Assembly: GCA_037783415.1 (NCBI GenBank)
Contig: JAZGTN010000170.1
Location: 3,143,501-3,207,500 of the forward strand
DNA: 64,000 nt
From: Leptasterias polaris
Lineage: Eukaryota; Echinodermata; Asteroidea; Forcipulatida; Asteriidae
Reading direction: 5' to 3'
The stretch's first letter is position 1; every line of letters starts with the position of its first letter. Under the pieces are notes generated by a model. It did no database searches. It was given only the letters and a program-made list of their open reading frames with translations, and was not told the DNA's origin. Positions 27,773-39,590 of this stretch are shown here, piece after piece. Position numbers and translations under genes: made by a program.

Positions 27773-29523
27773 GAGTTTCAATAAATATGCAGACCCACGA
27801 TCCAGGTAGCTCTTGCGGGAATAGCGCCAGACGGTTTTATGCTGGAAACATTAAGAACTAATTTCTTTGACTTTGGGTAGGTGTGCCTTAAATGACAATT
27901 CGTTGATTACGTTTTTTTATTTCTCTCTCTACTGATAACAAACATTATGGGTGATGATCTAAATGCAAATCGATGCCACAAGTCTTTGATATCTTCAACT
28001 CAATTTCAAAAATAAAATCATTTGTGAATTCTGTTTTCCCTGTTTTCCCGCTCTTAGATTGAAACAACCTCAGATCATTATGTGAAAAAACCATCAGATT
28101 AGTCTATTATTAAATCAGATTAATTATAAATCATTTTGTAGTACTTTGAATAAATTGCAATTAAGAGTAGACAGTACCGGTAGAAAGTCATTATTTATTA
28201 CTTAGGTCTGCACTCGTAAAAATTCAAGTAAATTGCAGCTGTCGCACGTTATATATATGAAGCAAGCATTGTTAACTTCGTACACAGATCCGGATGCAAT
28301 TAGCAGTATTTAAAAAATGTCCAATGTAACAGATTACGAGCCACTTAAAACCAAAAAGTCAGCCGCATCCGTAAGTCAATCTGTAGACTAATATGCCCTT
28401 CAACTTAAGAAATTAATACAAATGAAGAGGGGACAGAAAGAAGAGGAAGGGTTATATAGTCCCGAGCAAAGAGATGCCGCAAGTTGAATTGATTTGTATA
28501 TCTACATTGCCTGAAGCAGATCGATCCCCGATGGAGGAAAGGTTATAGTGTACAGATTGTTGGGTACTATACTTGCTGTAGAGGGAAGAGGCTGCTGTAA
28601 AACATTGTCTTTGAGTGATTTACTAGGATTCTTACTCACTCTTATCAAAATCCGACACCTTATTGTATTAACTCAACACACAAACTGATTATATATGGTG
28701 GTTTGCTCATCTCGTATAAAAGCATGATTAGTTTACTTGTGCAGTCCTCAGTCCAACAGAATCCAACCTAACATGCAGTTGGATTTTGAAGGGTTGAGCA
28801 ACCGTCACGTGTTTATTACCACCTTGTTTTCCTGTCAAAAGGGTTGTTTACATTTTTGATGATCGAGTCAGTCTTAGTTAAGTGTCTTGAGAAACCCAAA
28901 AATGTGAAATTTGTCACTTTCAACAGAGATATTCTTGCTTGTAAATTATTAAAACAGTTATGCACTATTCCCACAAGCCTTTCAGTTATAATTGACCCAA
29001 ACTACTTTCAATGAGTGTTTCTGTCGTATAAACAAAAGCATTGCAGGTGAACATTCTGTATTTACAGTGGAATTCAAAAACATAATGTAAACAATTTTAC
29101 CGGCACTTCCATTCATTATTATATTTCCCTGCAGCAATTGGCGCAGAAATATTTTTTCCAGAGAAAGGCAGAAAACCATGTGCACTCTAGCTTTCATCAC
29201 GTAATTGAATTCTACATTGCCATGTTTTATGCTAAAATGAATAATCACAGATGGCCTTGGCACTGCACGAAAAAATCATTATTGAATTATTAATTTCCGT
29301 TTAGTTTCAGATGAACCAAAACAAAATTATATTTTTTCCCCCAACGGCAGTGAATCGCAGTTGCACTGCCAGAATATTGGAGATTAAGCTTCTGTTGTTT
29401 TCTGATAATTTTACCGAGGAAGCTATACACATTATCAAGCAGGTGTTTTTATTTTGGGCGCAACTCAACATTATCCTTGATGTTAATTATAGTGGAATTG
29501 GTTTCCTGCCTTGAAGGAGGCAG

Positions 29524-29657
29524 GCTTTATCAGTTGACTTGACTTTCTTTCCCATCCATCACAGTCACCCCCGTGGTCATGTCTATGTAATGCCAGCGCT
29601 GGCTTGATCAGTTGGCATGGCTTTGTTTCCCATCCATCTCAGTCAACCCGGTCATGT
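29524..29657. repeat. 78-bp direct duplication, two copies
   Basis: tttcccatccatcacagtca and tttcccatccatctcagtca lie 78 bp apart, within about 58-bp blocks starting gctt-atcagttg and ending ggtcatgt. Confidence 0.75.
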
Positions 29658-30658
29658 TCGCACCTTGCTGCGAGATGGCCTTGACTCTGCTGTAAAGGAT
29701 GCAGTGAGCCAGTCTGCATGCCGGCGTTGGTTATAATTGCGCCTCTTGTCTGTGTTGATGTTTTCCGTACGGCGTTTTGGGCTGCCTTGTCTTGTAATGT
29801 ACGAGTGCATCCAAATGTGCTTCTATGTATGTGGGTGGACTGTGTATGTGTACAAACTGATGTCTTCTTCAATCTCACGTAGTTTGTGTACGGTGATGTG
29901 TACAAAAAGCTGTGGTAGTTACTTCCGGGAAATGCGCAGCTAATTTTTTAAATGGCAGTCGGTTATTTTGAAATCTTTTTAATCAATCACCTCATGCTCC
30001 AAATACATTTAATTATATTGAGATGATCCTGTTATTTTAACAAGTAGGTAAGCCATGAAATAAGATTTGTTTCTCGGCTTTTCGTGCCCTGTTTTGTTTT
30101 TTACACTGTTTTGCCGATGGATAAATTCCCTAGAGAGGGCACTGTGTATGGACGGCAAACTGAGGCCCGATTTCATGGCCCAGTTTACTGTGGCATTCTG
30201 CGCTTACGTTGCATAGAAGCGCATCTTTACAGGGCGTCAGAAGCGCAGAAATCTGCCAAAAAAAATATGAAATTTTGCATCGATTTATTAAGTGTACATA
30301 AATTGCAGCATTAAATACATGATCACAATGAAATGGAAAATGAACCCTAAGACTTTACATTTCATTACGGTTTTATTAAGATGCCGGCATCTTAATTTTG
30401 TTTATCTATTATTTACTTCAACTAGGTGGCCCATTCAATTGCAACAACAGCTGGACTCCCATGTGTCCCATCATGTACAGCAAAACTATAAAACTTTAAA
30501 TACAAAAATTACATAAGCATCAGACAGAGTTTTGAAAATAAAAAATATTTTACAAAAAAAGGAACAAAAACACCAACAACTTTAATTAGCCTTTTGAAAT
30601 AGTGTAGGCTGGAATGCAATATCATTAGCTAATTACCCCCATGTACTAATGACCATCC

Positions 30659-30685
30659 GGGGGGGGGGGGGGGGGGGGGGGGGGG
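30659..30685. repeat. G27 homopolymer
   Basis: Uninterrupted run of 27 G; a possible G-quadruplex former and a likely assembly-error spot. Confidence 0.95.
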
Positions 30686-31263
30686 TATTCATAATATTTG
30701 TAACCACTGTGAAGTAACTGCTTCCCAAGCACTGTACTTATGAAATTGGGCTGTAACACCAATATTGCGCCATGTCGTCAGTATAATGGAGAGATGCTGG
30801 CCCATTGGTTTATCTCTTTGCATCTTGTTGATCTGTCAGTCTACCGTGGTCTATCACAAAAGTTGATATGATCAAATCCCGGGGCTCATATCAAACGTGT
30901 GGATCGATTATAATGATGCACAGTAAACAGCTGAGCACCTTATTGCATTTGGAGGAGGAGGAGGTGATGCAGAATTACAATGTGAAGAATTACTCCTTGT
31001 GACGACTGCCTATGTTTTCGTTGTGACTTGAAATTTTTATCTGAAGGCCAGCCCAAATGGTCAATATTATTTTGTATTTTATTTATTGTTTTGGCGTACT
31101 GTCATGTAGTATGACATGTGTGATAACATTTACATTCATGTATGCATCCGAGTCTAGTAATAGGGTTTGCTGCCTACATCCTATACCATGATATATGATT
31201 GAGTGGCGTCAACAAATAGTGTTTTTTATTATACTAAAGAAAAAGGGCTGCAAGATTTAAGGT

Positions 31264-31530
31264 CGATTGTTACCTTGTTCTGGATTGTTATGCTGCTCTG
31301 AATTGTGACATAGTTCCAGATTGTTACCTAAGTATGGATTGTTAATTAGTTTTGGGTTGTTAATTAGTTACCTAGTTCTAGATTGTAACCTAGTTATGAA
31401 TTGTTACCTACTTTTGGTTTACCTAATTCTGGTTTGTTACCTAGTTCTAGATTGTTGCCTAGGTATGGACTGTTACCTACTTCTGAATTGTCACTAAAGT
31501 TTGGATTGTTGCATAGGTCAGATTCGCTGT
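31264..31530. repeat. Degenerate tandem repeat of about 20 bp
   Basis: Variants of the phrase gattgttacctagttctg recur about a dozen times with substitutions and indels. The overlapping ORF (31401-31682) owes its Leu-Leu-Pro repeats to this tandem array. Confidence 0.8.
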
Positions 31531-33018
31531 TAATTAAAATAGTTGTTTTGTCCATTATTCACTCAAGTAGGCAACTTCATTCATTTAATCTTTTGACTCG
31601 CTGCAAACGAACCTCTGAGGAGAACTTTGTAATTAACTCGGCAGATAAAAATCAAACTGTTGACAAATTTACATCTATGTAAACGTGTCAGTAATTGTAC
31701 GTAGATTCTTTTGAAGATAAAAAAACGTCTGTAATCATGCAAACTGTGTAGAGACCCGCCCATAAAAATAGAAAATTTTAAAAATCTTCAAAAAATCTTT
31801 CTGTCTCTAGATCGCACATTGATTTTCTTTGTCATGATTGAGCCTATAGCCGTTTGTCAACAGCGCTATTGGATTTATGTAGTGATCCGGAATGGAGAGC
31901 AGAAATAAAGTTTGAGCTGAATTGTGTCATGCAGTCTGATGAATGCTGGCAGTCCGATCATTTTGACAGCCTTGTTGTTTATGAACTAATACTCTCACTA
32001 CTAAAGATGGTATTCTTGAAACAAGAACAAATCTTATTTCAAGAAATCTTTTAAGTTTCTTGGGCCACTCCCCAAAAACTTAATAGAAATTTTTAAGGGA
32101 TTGACACAAGAACCTTTTTCCTTGTTTCAAGAATACAATTTACAGCAGTGCTTTATAAGAAATACAAACAAGCAATCCAGACTGTTTTTCTCTTTGGTTT
32201 GGTTTGTTTTTGCGAGAATGATGGAAGTCTAGTTTAATTTTTAAGAAATTAAACAAATTAAAAGACCATTGTTCAGACAGACTGTTTAACCATTTTGTAA
32301 ATTCCTGATGATGGAAGTTGACATGCTGTGGCAGAAAATCTGTCCATGTGTGATTTGAGCAGAATTGGTTTTTTGGGGGGTTTTTTGAGAGAGAGAATCT
32401 CCCCGTCACAGACAGGAAACATGTACCACACCCTTGCTTCCCAAGCTTTATTTTCTAGGATGCTGCCTGATCTTTCTCTTTTTTTTTACCAACTTGGAAT
32501 GGCATTATTTGTTTTTCTGCATGAGAAGAGGTACTGCATTAATACAAAAAGTTCTCTTCTATTCTTAACGCTGTAGCCGGGACACAATTTCACAAAGCTG
32601 TAAAGCAGAAAGTAGCGCTTAACAAATGGATGCGCTCGGTGAAACTTCAGCGGGAAACCAGTCACAAAATGCTTGTCTTTTAAGATAGCAAACTTCTTTA
32701 GCCACATTTAGCAGCCTTTCAGCTTTCGTGGACATGGCCCGGGCGCTAAATGCATTTGTATCGACGCATGGCCGTGAAGATTACGTTAAGTAGAAACCCC
32801 GGTGACCAATACTCGTTTACATCACTGCATCTCAACTCTCCAGTGAAGAGATGCCTCCCCTAAATGTCAACCAAACACACACAAACAGAACCGTGTCAGT
32901 TTAATGTCAACTTGGTCTACAACCCACTGCCCTGGTTTACTTCACCTACTACTGCTCTCTCTCTCTTTGCTTCTTCTAATCTAGTTCTCTTATCTGTTTT
33001 TTAATTTTCTCCCGACAG
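31531..33018. other. Flank upstream of exon 1 with splice acceptor tract
   Basis: Holds one small foldback element (32010-32136). It ends in a pyrimidine-rich tract from about 32947, with ctctctctct and a branch-point-like ctaatc near 32986, leading into the cccgacag acceptor of the first exon found. No exon is visible in this stretch. Confidence 0.65.
32010..32136. mobile_element. 127-bp foldback element (MITE-like)
   Basis: A perfect 16-bp inverted repeat gtattcttgaaacaag (32010-32025) pairs with its complement at 32121-32136. No coding capacity. Confidence 0.65.
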
Positions 33019-33096
33019 GTGCGAACATTGTTCGTCAGTGGGTTACCGATGGATGCAACACCCCGGGAGCTGTACCTATTGTTTAGAGCATATCAG
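33019..33096 (+). CDS. RBPMS: Exon 1 of those found: start of RRM1 (residues 1-26)
   Basis: The exon follows a long pyrimidine tract ending in cccgacag and is followed by the donor gtatgt. It encodes 26 codons in phase 0-0, starting [10 protein letters not shown] and ending LYLLFRAYQ. This gives beta strand 1 (RNP2 LFVSGL) and helix 1 of the RRM, with the family hallmark PRELYLLFR. In vertebrate RBPMS the equivalent exon also begins exactly at the VRTLFVSG position, after a short acidic N-terminal exon, which supports this boundary and implies an upstream exon that I could not find. Confidence 0.95.
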
Positions 33097-33352
33097 GTAT
33101 GTATATAACGTCTTTAGTTACTGTCATCCTGTGATCCTACATTGGTAATTTCACATCTTGTTGGTGCAAAGGGAAGTTTCTTGTCAATACAGATGCCACC
33201 TGCGGGGATTTTTCACCAACAACAAACAAAGAATTGTTTAGGGTTGAGGAGACAAATTTTGCAAGCCCTTCAGCATGCCTTGAAGGGATGTGTTGGTCTT
33301 GGGGATGATTTCATGTTTTAGGTTGAGATGTTTTTGTTTTAAAACCCAGGTT

Positions 33353-34005
33353 GGTTGGTTGACCGACTGATTGACCGACTGATTGACTGATTGACTGATT
33401 GACTGACTGATTGACTGACTGACTGATTGACTGACTGACTGACTGACTGACTGACTGACCGACTGACCGACTGACCGACTGACCGACTGACTGACTGACT
33501 GACTGACTGACTGACTGACTGACTGACTGACTGACTGACTGACTGACTGACTGACTGACTGACTGACTGACTGACTGACTGACTGACTGACTGACTGACT
33601 GACTGACTGACTGACTGACTGACTGACTGACTGACTGACTGACTGACTGACTGACTGACTGACTGACTGACTGACTGACTGACTGACTGACTGACTGACT
33701 GACTGACTGACTGACTGACTGACTGACTGACTGACTGACTGACTGACTGACTGACTGACTGACTGACTGACTGACTGACTGACTGACTGACTGACTGACT
33801 GACTGACTGACTGACTGACTGACTGACTGACTGACTGACTGACTGACTGACTGACTGACTGACTGACTGACTGACTGACTGACTGACTGACTGACTGACT
33901 GACTGACTGACTGACTGACTGACTGACTGACTGACTGACTGACTGACTGACTGACTGACTGACTGACTGACTGACTGACTGACTGACTGATTGACAGACT
34001 GATTT
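33353..34005. repeat. (GACT)n tetranucleotide microsatellite, about 650 bp
   Basis: Starts 257 bp after exon 1. The left 130 bp is interrupted by GATT and GACC variants; from about 33485 to 33988 the GACT unit is uninterrupted, roughly 126 perfect copies. The right end has a single TTGACAGACTGA imperfection. Confidence 0.98.
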
Positions 34006-35281
34006 AGTTGTTCAGTCCCTGTTTTGATAGCTGCAGGTATTTCTGCAGATTTTCTGTGACTGCTTGGCTGGTTTTAAACTGTTGTCTTGAAACTCTAAGA
34101 TGGTCGCTGGCTGCTATCTTGAGCAGACAAGACACACATAGACACTGGCAGTAGCCTAAGTGCCAAGGAATTACTCCCGGACTTTCTTGTGGGATTTAGT
34201 TGTTGCCATCTGTAGAAAGTGCAAAGCGATTAACTCAGAGCAAAAGAATCTTGGAAAAATAAGTGAAGTGGCGAAAATAAGAGCCATGCCTGCAAACTCA
34301 ACCTGGGAAAAAAAGCCAGCGCTGATACAGTTGTGAACGTATGTAGGATGAGTGCACATACATGGAGGCCCTCTCATTTATTTTCTCTAATTGGAAGCAA
34401 GTCGCGATAAAATTGCAATGGATTCGTTCAATTTATGCGCTATTACTGAAGATGTGGATGAAGTAATAATCCCTTTTAATTGTCTCAATATATTGCAATT
34501 CATGTCGGCTTAGAATAAAGAGTCGTTTCGGCTGTGATGATTTGTTTCTGAATTTAACCTTTTCAAAATGAATGAAGCCTTCTCGATACAGCCTTGGGAA
34601 GACAATGCTGTGGCCGTTAATGGAAATTGCTCTCTTCCAAGATTTCCAATCCTTGCCTTTCTATGTTTCCATCCAGACATCTCTTTGTATCGTCTTTCTT
34701 CCCTGTCTCCATTTCACCTAATTTAAACAAAAGGATCATTTCATTTGTTGGTTTGCCCTTGCAGAACTCCCTCTCCTCCCCCTTCCTCCACCATCGAAGA
34801 ACTGACTTCATCTTTGTTGACTTCAAAAACTCCTTCTTAACCTCGACCGTGGCCGTCTAAATTAAGTTGGCCTGCCAGAGAGCAAAAAGCCTTGCTCCGT
34901 GAAGAAAAGGGAATGTGTGTCACAGCCCCAAATTCTTCTAAATTGAATTGAGACAGAACGCGTGTTGTTGAACAAAGTAGTGCTGTTCGTGATGTCGATT
35001 ATATACAGGCGAATTTGTTTCCCTGAACCGAGGAGAGGCCGTTTCAGTAACGCATGCACATGACACACATCCAAATGCGCGAAGAAAACAGTCTGCGCCG
35101 GTCTGACTGTTTTCACTCAAAGCATTTGAAATACAGGGAAATAGATCGATTTAACCGTATTCTGAAGCTCGGTTTTTTTGTTAAGCAGAGGTAGCATAAT
35201 TTAATGATGACAAATTAAAGAGTAAGCCAAGATTTGACAAACCTCAAGATTTTTTTATTAATTCTCCTCTATTCAGATTAT

Positions 35282-35296
35282 GGGGGGGGGGGGGGG
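35282..35296. repeat. G15 homopolymer
   Basis: Uninterrupted G run in intron 1. Confidence 0.9.
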
Positions 35297-35594
35297 ACTT
35301 TTTGAAGATATAATTATCTGTCATTTTCACATCTGATAGACATTGAATATGTGATGGTGCAGGATAGTGCATGAATCCGCTATCGTCTCCACAAACCTCA
35401 TAGTGTACAAAATCCTATTTGAAACTTTTTGCCCTTCACTATCTGGAGTTCTCTTTTGAAACCGGATCTCGCCAAAATTAGGCTCTACGTGTTCTATGTT
35501 CTCACAGTGAGCTCGGCGCGGGTCCAGAAAATCCACTCCTCAAAAAAAAATTCTCACTGTTTTCAGAATCCTCGCCTTCTGGCAGCAATAAAGC

Positions 35595-35787
35595 CTGGTA
35601 ACGATAACCAACGGTTCATGTACAGAACATTGGTTTATGCGGAATAGCGTTGCGCGTAGCAGGACTTTTTGGTCTCCCCGGCATGTAGGCCATATACCGG
35701 TAACCAATGGTATGCAGCGCGCAACGCTGGTCAAAAATTACCAATGGCTTATGTTTATACACGTGAACCGCTGGTTATCGTTACCAG
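35595..35787. mobile_element. 193-bp foldback element
   Basis: ctggtaacgataaccaacgg at 35595 pairs with its complement ending at 35787 over 27 bp with 2 mismatches. A second inner inverted repeat (gcgttgcgcgtagc around 35647 / gcagcgcgcaacgc around 35715) makes most of the element self-complementary. No ORF of note. Confidence 0.75.
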
Positions 35788-36065
35788 CGTAGCGCGAAGC
35801 ACACCAACTGTTCATTCCGCTGCATCGCATTGGTCAACACTTAGGCGCGCGCTTCCGGTGATGATAGCGACAATCCCCACCGCATAAGTTAAACAATATT
35901 TGCTTGGAATACGATTAAAGTTTTTTGTTTTACTTTATTGTGAAGGCCTACAAATAGCAGATGTATTTGTTTTTATAATGTTTTGTTTTCATTCTTTTAA
36001 CTTTCTTTTTGAGTGGGCACTATTGTGTGGGGGAGCACCTGGGGGCACTGGAAATGTGTGGGGGA

Positions 36066-36102
36066 GGGGGGGGGGCACGTTCCCCCCCCCCCCCCCCCCC
36101 CC
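36066..36102. repeat. G10 and C21 runs facing each other
   Basis: A G10 run, the spacer cacgtt and a C21 run form a perfect G:C hairpin candidate with a 6-nt loop. Confidence 0.9.
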
Positions 36103-36403
36103 TCAAAATTGAACTAAAAAACCAGTGTTAGTGTTAGTTTTGAATGGGGCAAGTAGGGTATTTACACACTCGCCAAACCTATTGGAATAAAAAAAAAAAG
36201 GCCCCCAAAAAAACTTTCCGACCTACTTTCCTATTTTAAAAATGGCATGTAATCGGAAACAGAACATTTATTTTGTTTGGCCTTAGCACATAATTCCACA
36301 GTAAGCAGAGCTATGAAAATAGATTCTGAAGTACCATCCAAAATGTCCGTGCTATAAAGGCTTTGTGACTGGCTCTTTGGATGCAATATTTCCTCTAAGC
36401 AGC

Positions 36404-36860
36404 TTAAAGTTAGGGTCATAGATCGGTAAACACTCCAAACATTAATGCACTGACAACAAAAACTTACTTGGTGAGAAGCACTGCAGCTGTTGAGAGTATA
36501 AACTACTTTGATAAAGGATTTATTTTGAAGTAATAAGGTTTGGAAATTTTTTCACCCAAAAACATTTGAATGTGGGAACTGATTCATGCTTGAATCGTTT
36601 CTCAGCTTTCTGAATGTTGGTGTCTGATCGCGAATGCAGTCTGATCGCGGCCAGAGATGCAGTTGGTACCCACTGTCGCCTCCCTAAACGTGGATGGATT
36701 CAACGTTCTTGTGAAAATATTGTGACAGTTTGCTTTTTTTTCTCAGCAAGTGTCACTGTATTCAGCTGAAACTTTCACATATGACTTTTTTTTTTTTCTT
36801 TCTTTATAATTTTGACTATGAATAAGCATTACGTTCACAAATCTATGACCCTACCTTTAA
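36404..36860 (-). mobile_element. Family A2 MITE, copy 5
   Basis: TTAA-bounded, with 20-bp terminal repeats (ttaaagttagggtcatagat and its complement with one mismatch at 36841-36860). Contains acttggtgagaagcactgca and cagctgaaactttcacatat. Confidence 0.85.
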
Positions 36861-36873
36861 TGGAAATTGAACC

Positions 36874-37013
36874 CTGGGCTCGATGTCACAAAGCGCTAAG
36901 CTTCATCTTAAGATGAGCCGTCAATAATGCCATAGTGGTATATATTGTGACATCACACTCTGCTTAAGCAGTTAAGATTGGTACTCATCTTACCTCTTTG
37001 TGAAATCGCCCCC
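36874..37013. mobile_element. 140-bp MITE with gggctcgatgtcacaaag ends
   Basis: Left end gggctcgatgtcacaaag and right end ctctttgtgaaatcgcccc form an imperfect inverted repeat. It sits only 14 bp after the preceding MITE. A related motif (acacaatttcacaaag) occurs near 32581. Confidence 0.7.
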
Positions 37014-39320
37014 AAGGACCGACAGTGCCAATTTGGTAATTGTTTTGACATTGCACACTTTATAGCATCTATCCCTTTAATATTTTTTGATATTTAAGAC
37101 TTGTTCCTGTCTAGGTTCACCTGTGAAAATAAAAATATTCTCCTATCCATTGATTTGTCTGTTAATCCACCTCCTTATTCGGCAGTCACACCTGTTTCAA
37201 ATATAAACCTCATGTATAAATCTGAAACCTAGGCCCCATTCTATCTACAATGGCGCTCAGTGGTGCAGCTTGTGTGCTGCATGCATTTTTAAACTGTAAT
37301 CATTAGCAGCAGGTGCACCCGGAAGATAAATCCGTGGCGATTGCCGTCCAAACTCCGTTTTTATATGGGAAGTTGTCAAAAATCGGCCATAGTTGCCACA
37401 TTTCAATGCTTGAGGATCACACCAGTATTTGGGAGTTCACTCGCTCCTGGACGACGGTGTGAAAGCACTTAATCTACGGAGGATGTCAACAAAATTGTCA
37501 TAAAAAAATTATGGTGGAATTGTAATCACACAACAAATGGGAATCTGGGGGGGGGGGTTCAGGCCGCCAGTTGACAACTTTCCCATTTGAAAAATAGCCA
37601 ATGTCTTCTCAGTTTCCTTTGTATTGTGGAAAATTATTTTACCAAGTATTTTGTTATTAGATAAAGTGGCTAATTAAAGAAATGTGCTCCCTTTAAAAAA
37701 AATTTGCATGACATTTTGAGGAAAAGGAAAAACAAATTATACTTGCCATAATTAAATTTTGTTTCCATGTATTACATTTGTAAATAGTGTATACTTCTGT
37801 TCTTCTTTTTTCCAAACACACCTAGAGGAGAGAATTCACTTTTGATAACATGTTTTTTTTTAACTTCATATTTTATCAGAATCATTATCTTTTTATTAAG
37901 ACCTCCTAATTATGCCTTTGCATCAGTTTCTTACAGTGAACATTTTGTAAGTTCATCTTATAAAAAATTATCCACACTGGATGAACAACATTTCTGGGTG
38001 AGAAATTCAAACATGCATGAATTATTTCTCTTTGTCTCTCTGTAAAAAGAGGACTATTATTATTATTTTTGTTCACTACACACACACAAAAAGAGTAATA
38101 TTTCAAATGTAATTTGTGATAATTTCCACCCAACTCTCCTCTCCCAAGAGAAGGGAAATCCCAGACAGCAAACCATCCTTAATATTTTGTCTTCATCATC
38201 TTCTCTTGTCTAGAAAAATAACCCTAGCCATTAGTCGCCCATTGAATGATCCTTAAAAGCCCGTCTTTGAACGCAGTCAGAATAAAATAGCAATATAACT
38301 CGTATCTTATGGCCTTAAATTCCACTCACTTAGAACGAGTTTCTGACGTGTATAAAATATAACCCTATCCCATTGTGGTTTGTTCCGATGTAAGAGCTGC
38401 TTAGTCTTGCGTTACCTTCTGAAATCATCGGAGGAAACATAAAGATACGTCCCCACAGAAAATGTCTTTGAGAATTTTGTTTGCGGCAAAGCGGGCATTG
38501 TATGCACCTATTTTCCCTCTCTCTCGCTTTTTCTTTTTTTTCTGTCAGGATGCTGTTCCCAGCCTTGACAACTGAACGGCTAAAGTAGCGTTGACGTCGG
38601 TGTTTTTTCCTCCCTTCCTTTTTTTCCTTGGCATATCTTACGGAATTCATCGCTATTCATTGGCCAATGCCCCGGGGCGGTTAACTAATTGCAAAATCTG
38701 TATTTCCAGTGTAAATTCTTGAGTGATATTTGGATTGTGAGCGTCACATCCTGTTGGCAGAATCACAGCCCGTTGGATTGTGTGTACATTTTATTGCTAC
38801 TTTGACATCCTCGGGAAAAAAGGAACAAATAATATATACAAAAAAGGATGGAGGATAGATGTATTGATTTTGTTACGCTGGGTCTGTGCACTTTGTGTCC
38901 AGGTAGAAAACTCTGCATTTCTGTGATGTGTGAATTCCGAATGTATTGTGCCGATGGATATTATTTTTGAGGGAATGTGAATGAGAATCGACTTCAGTGA
39001 TTGCTGACCATTTTTGAGACTTTGATATCAGGGAAGAAAAGGAGTAAATTGAAGTGCATGTATGTGACTGTTAATTTAGAATGATTTTTTTACCATCCAA
39101 CGGTTCTTATTGATGAACTTAAAACGACCTTGAGGTAAAAACAGACTTTATGCAGCAATGTTACTGTCACTTAATAATGACATACTTAGAAGCCAGATTC
39201 ATTGGAAAGGTTTCGTTAGAAATTTCCTTTTATTTTACTTTATTTTTGGGGGGTGGGTTCTTTCTTTTTTCCCTTTAATTTTTTTAAAGTATAACATGTG
39301 AAAATAGAACGTGTGTACAC

Positions 39321-39590
39321 AGAACATGTGTATGGTGAACATAAATATACATAGATTGGTGTACGCAGAACATATGTATGGTGAACATGAATATACATGA
39401 TTGGTGTACGCAGAACATATGTATGGTGAACATGAATATACATAGATTGGTGTACGCAGAACATGTGTATGGTGAACATGAATATACATAGATTGGTGTA
39501 CGCAGAACATGTGTATGGTGAACATGAATATACATAGATTGGTGTACGCAGAACATGTGTATGGTGAACATGAATATACATAGAACATGT
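39321..39590. repeat. 46-bp minisatellite, about 5.8 copies
   Basis: The unit agaacatgtgtatggtgaac (first 20 of 46 bp) starts at 39321, 39367, 39412, 39458, 39504 and 39550; the second copy is 45 bp. Copies are nearly identical, so expansion is recent. On the minus strand all three frames are open because 46 is not a multiple of 3 and the unit has no minus-strand stop in any frame; the resulting 95-123 codon ORFs are repeat artefacts. Confidence 0.95.

Larger units (their letters stand above)
24351..31263. other. No gene seen over 6.9 kb
   Basis: AT-rich with many short overlapping ORFs, the longest 119 codons on the minus strand at 25931-26290, none with a recognised domain. Contains C26 and G27 runs and a 78-bp direct duplication described separately. 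An N-terminal exon of the RBPMS-like gene could hide here, but I found no convincing one. Confidence 0.5.

Noticed and set aside
27564..27809. Proline-rich ORF near 27.7 kb
   Set aside because: The prolines come from the C26 run, whose length is unreliable.
30950..30975. First exon of the RBPMS-like gene ending in a run of gag codons
   Set aside because: The GA-rich tract has no upstream start in frame and only a weak donor (gtgatg).
39321..39590. CRISPR array
   Set aside because: Units are contiguous with no unique spacers and the genome is eukaryotic.
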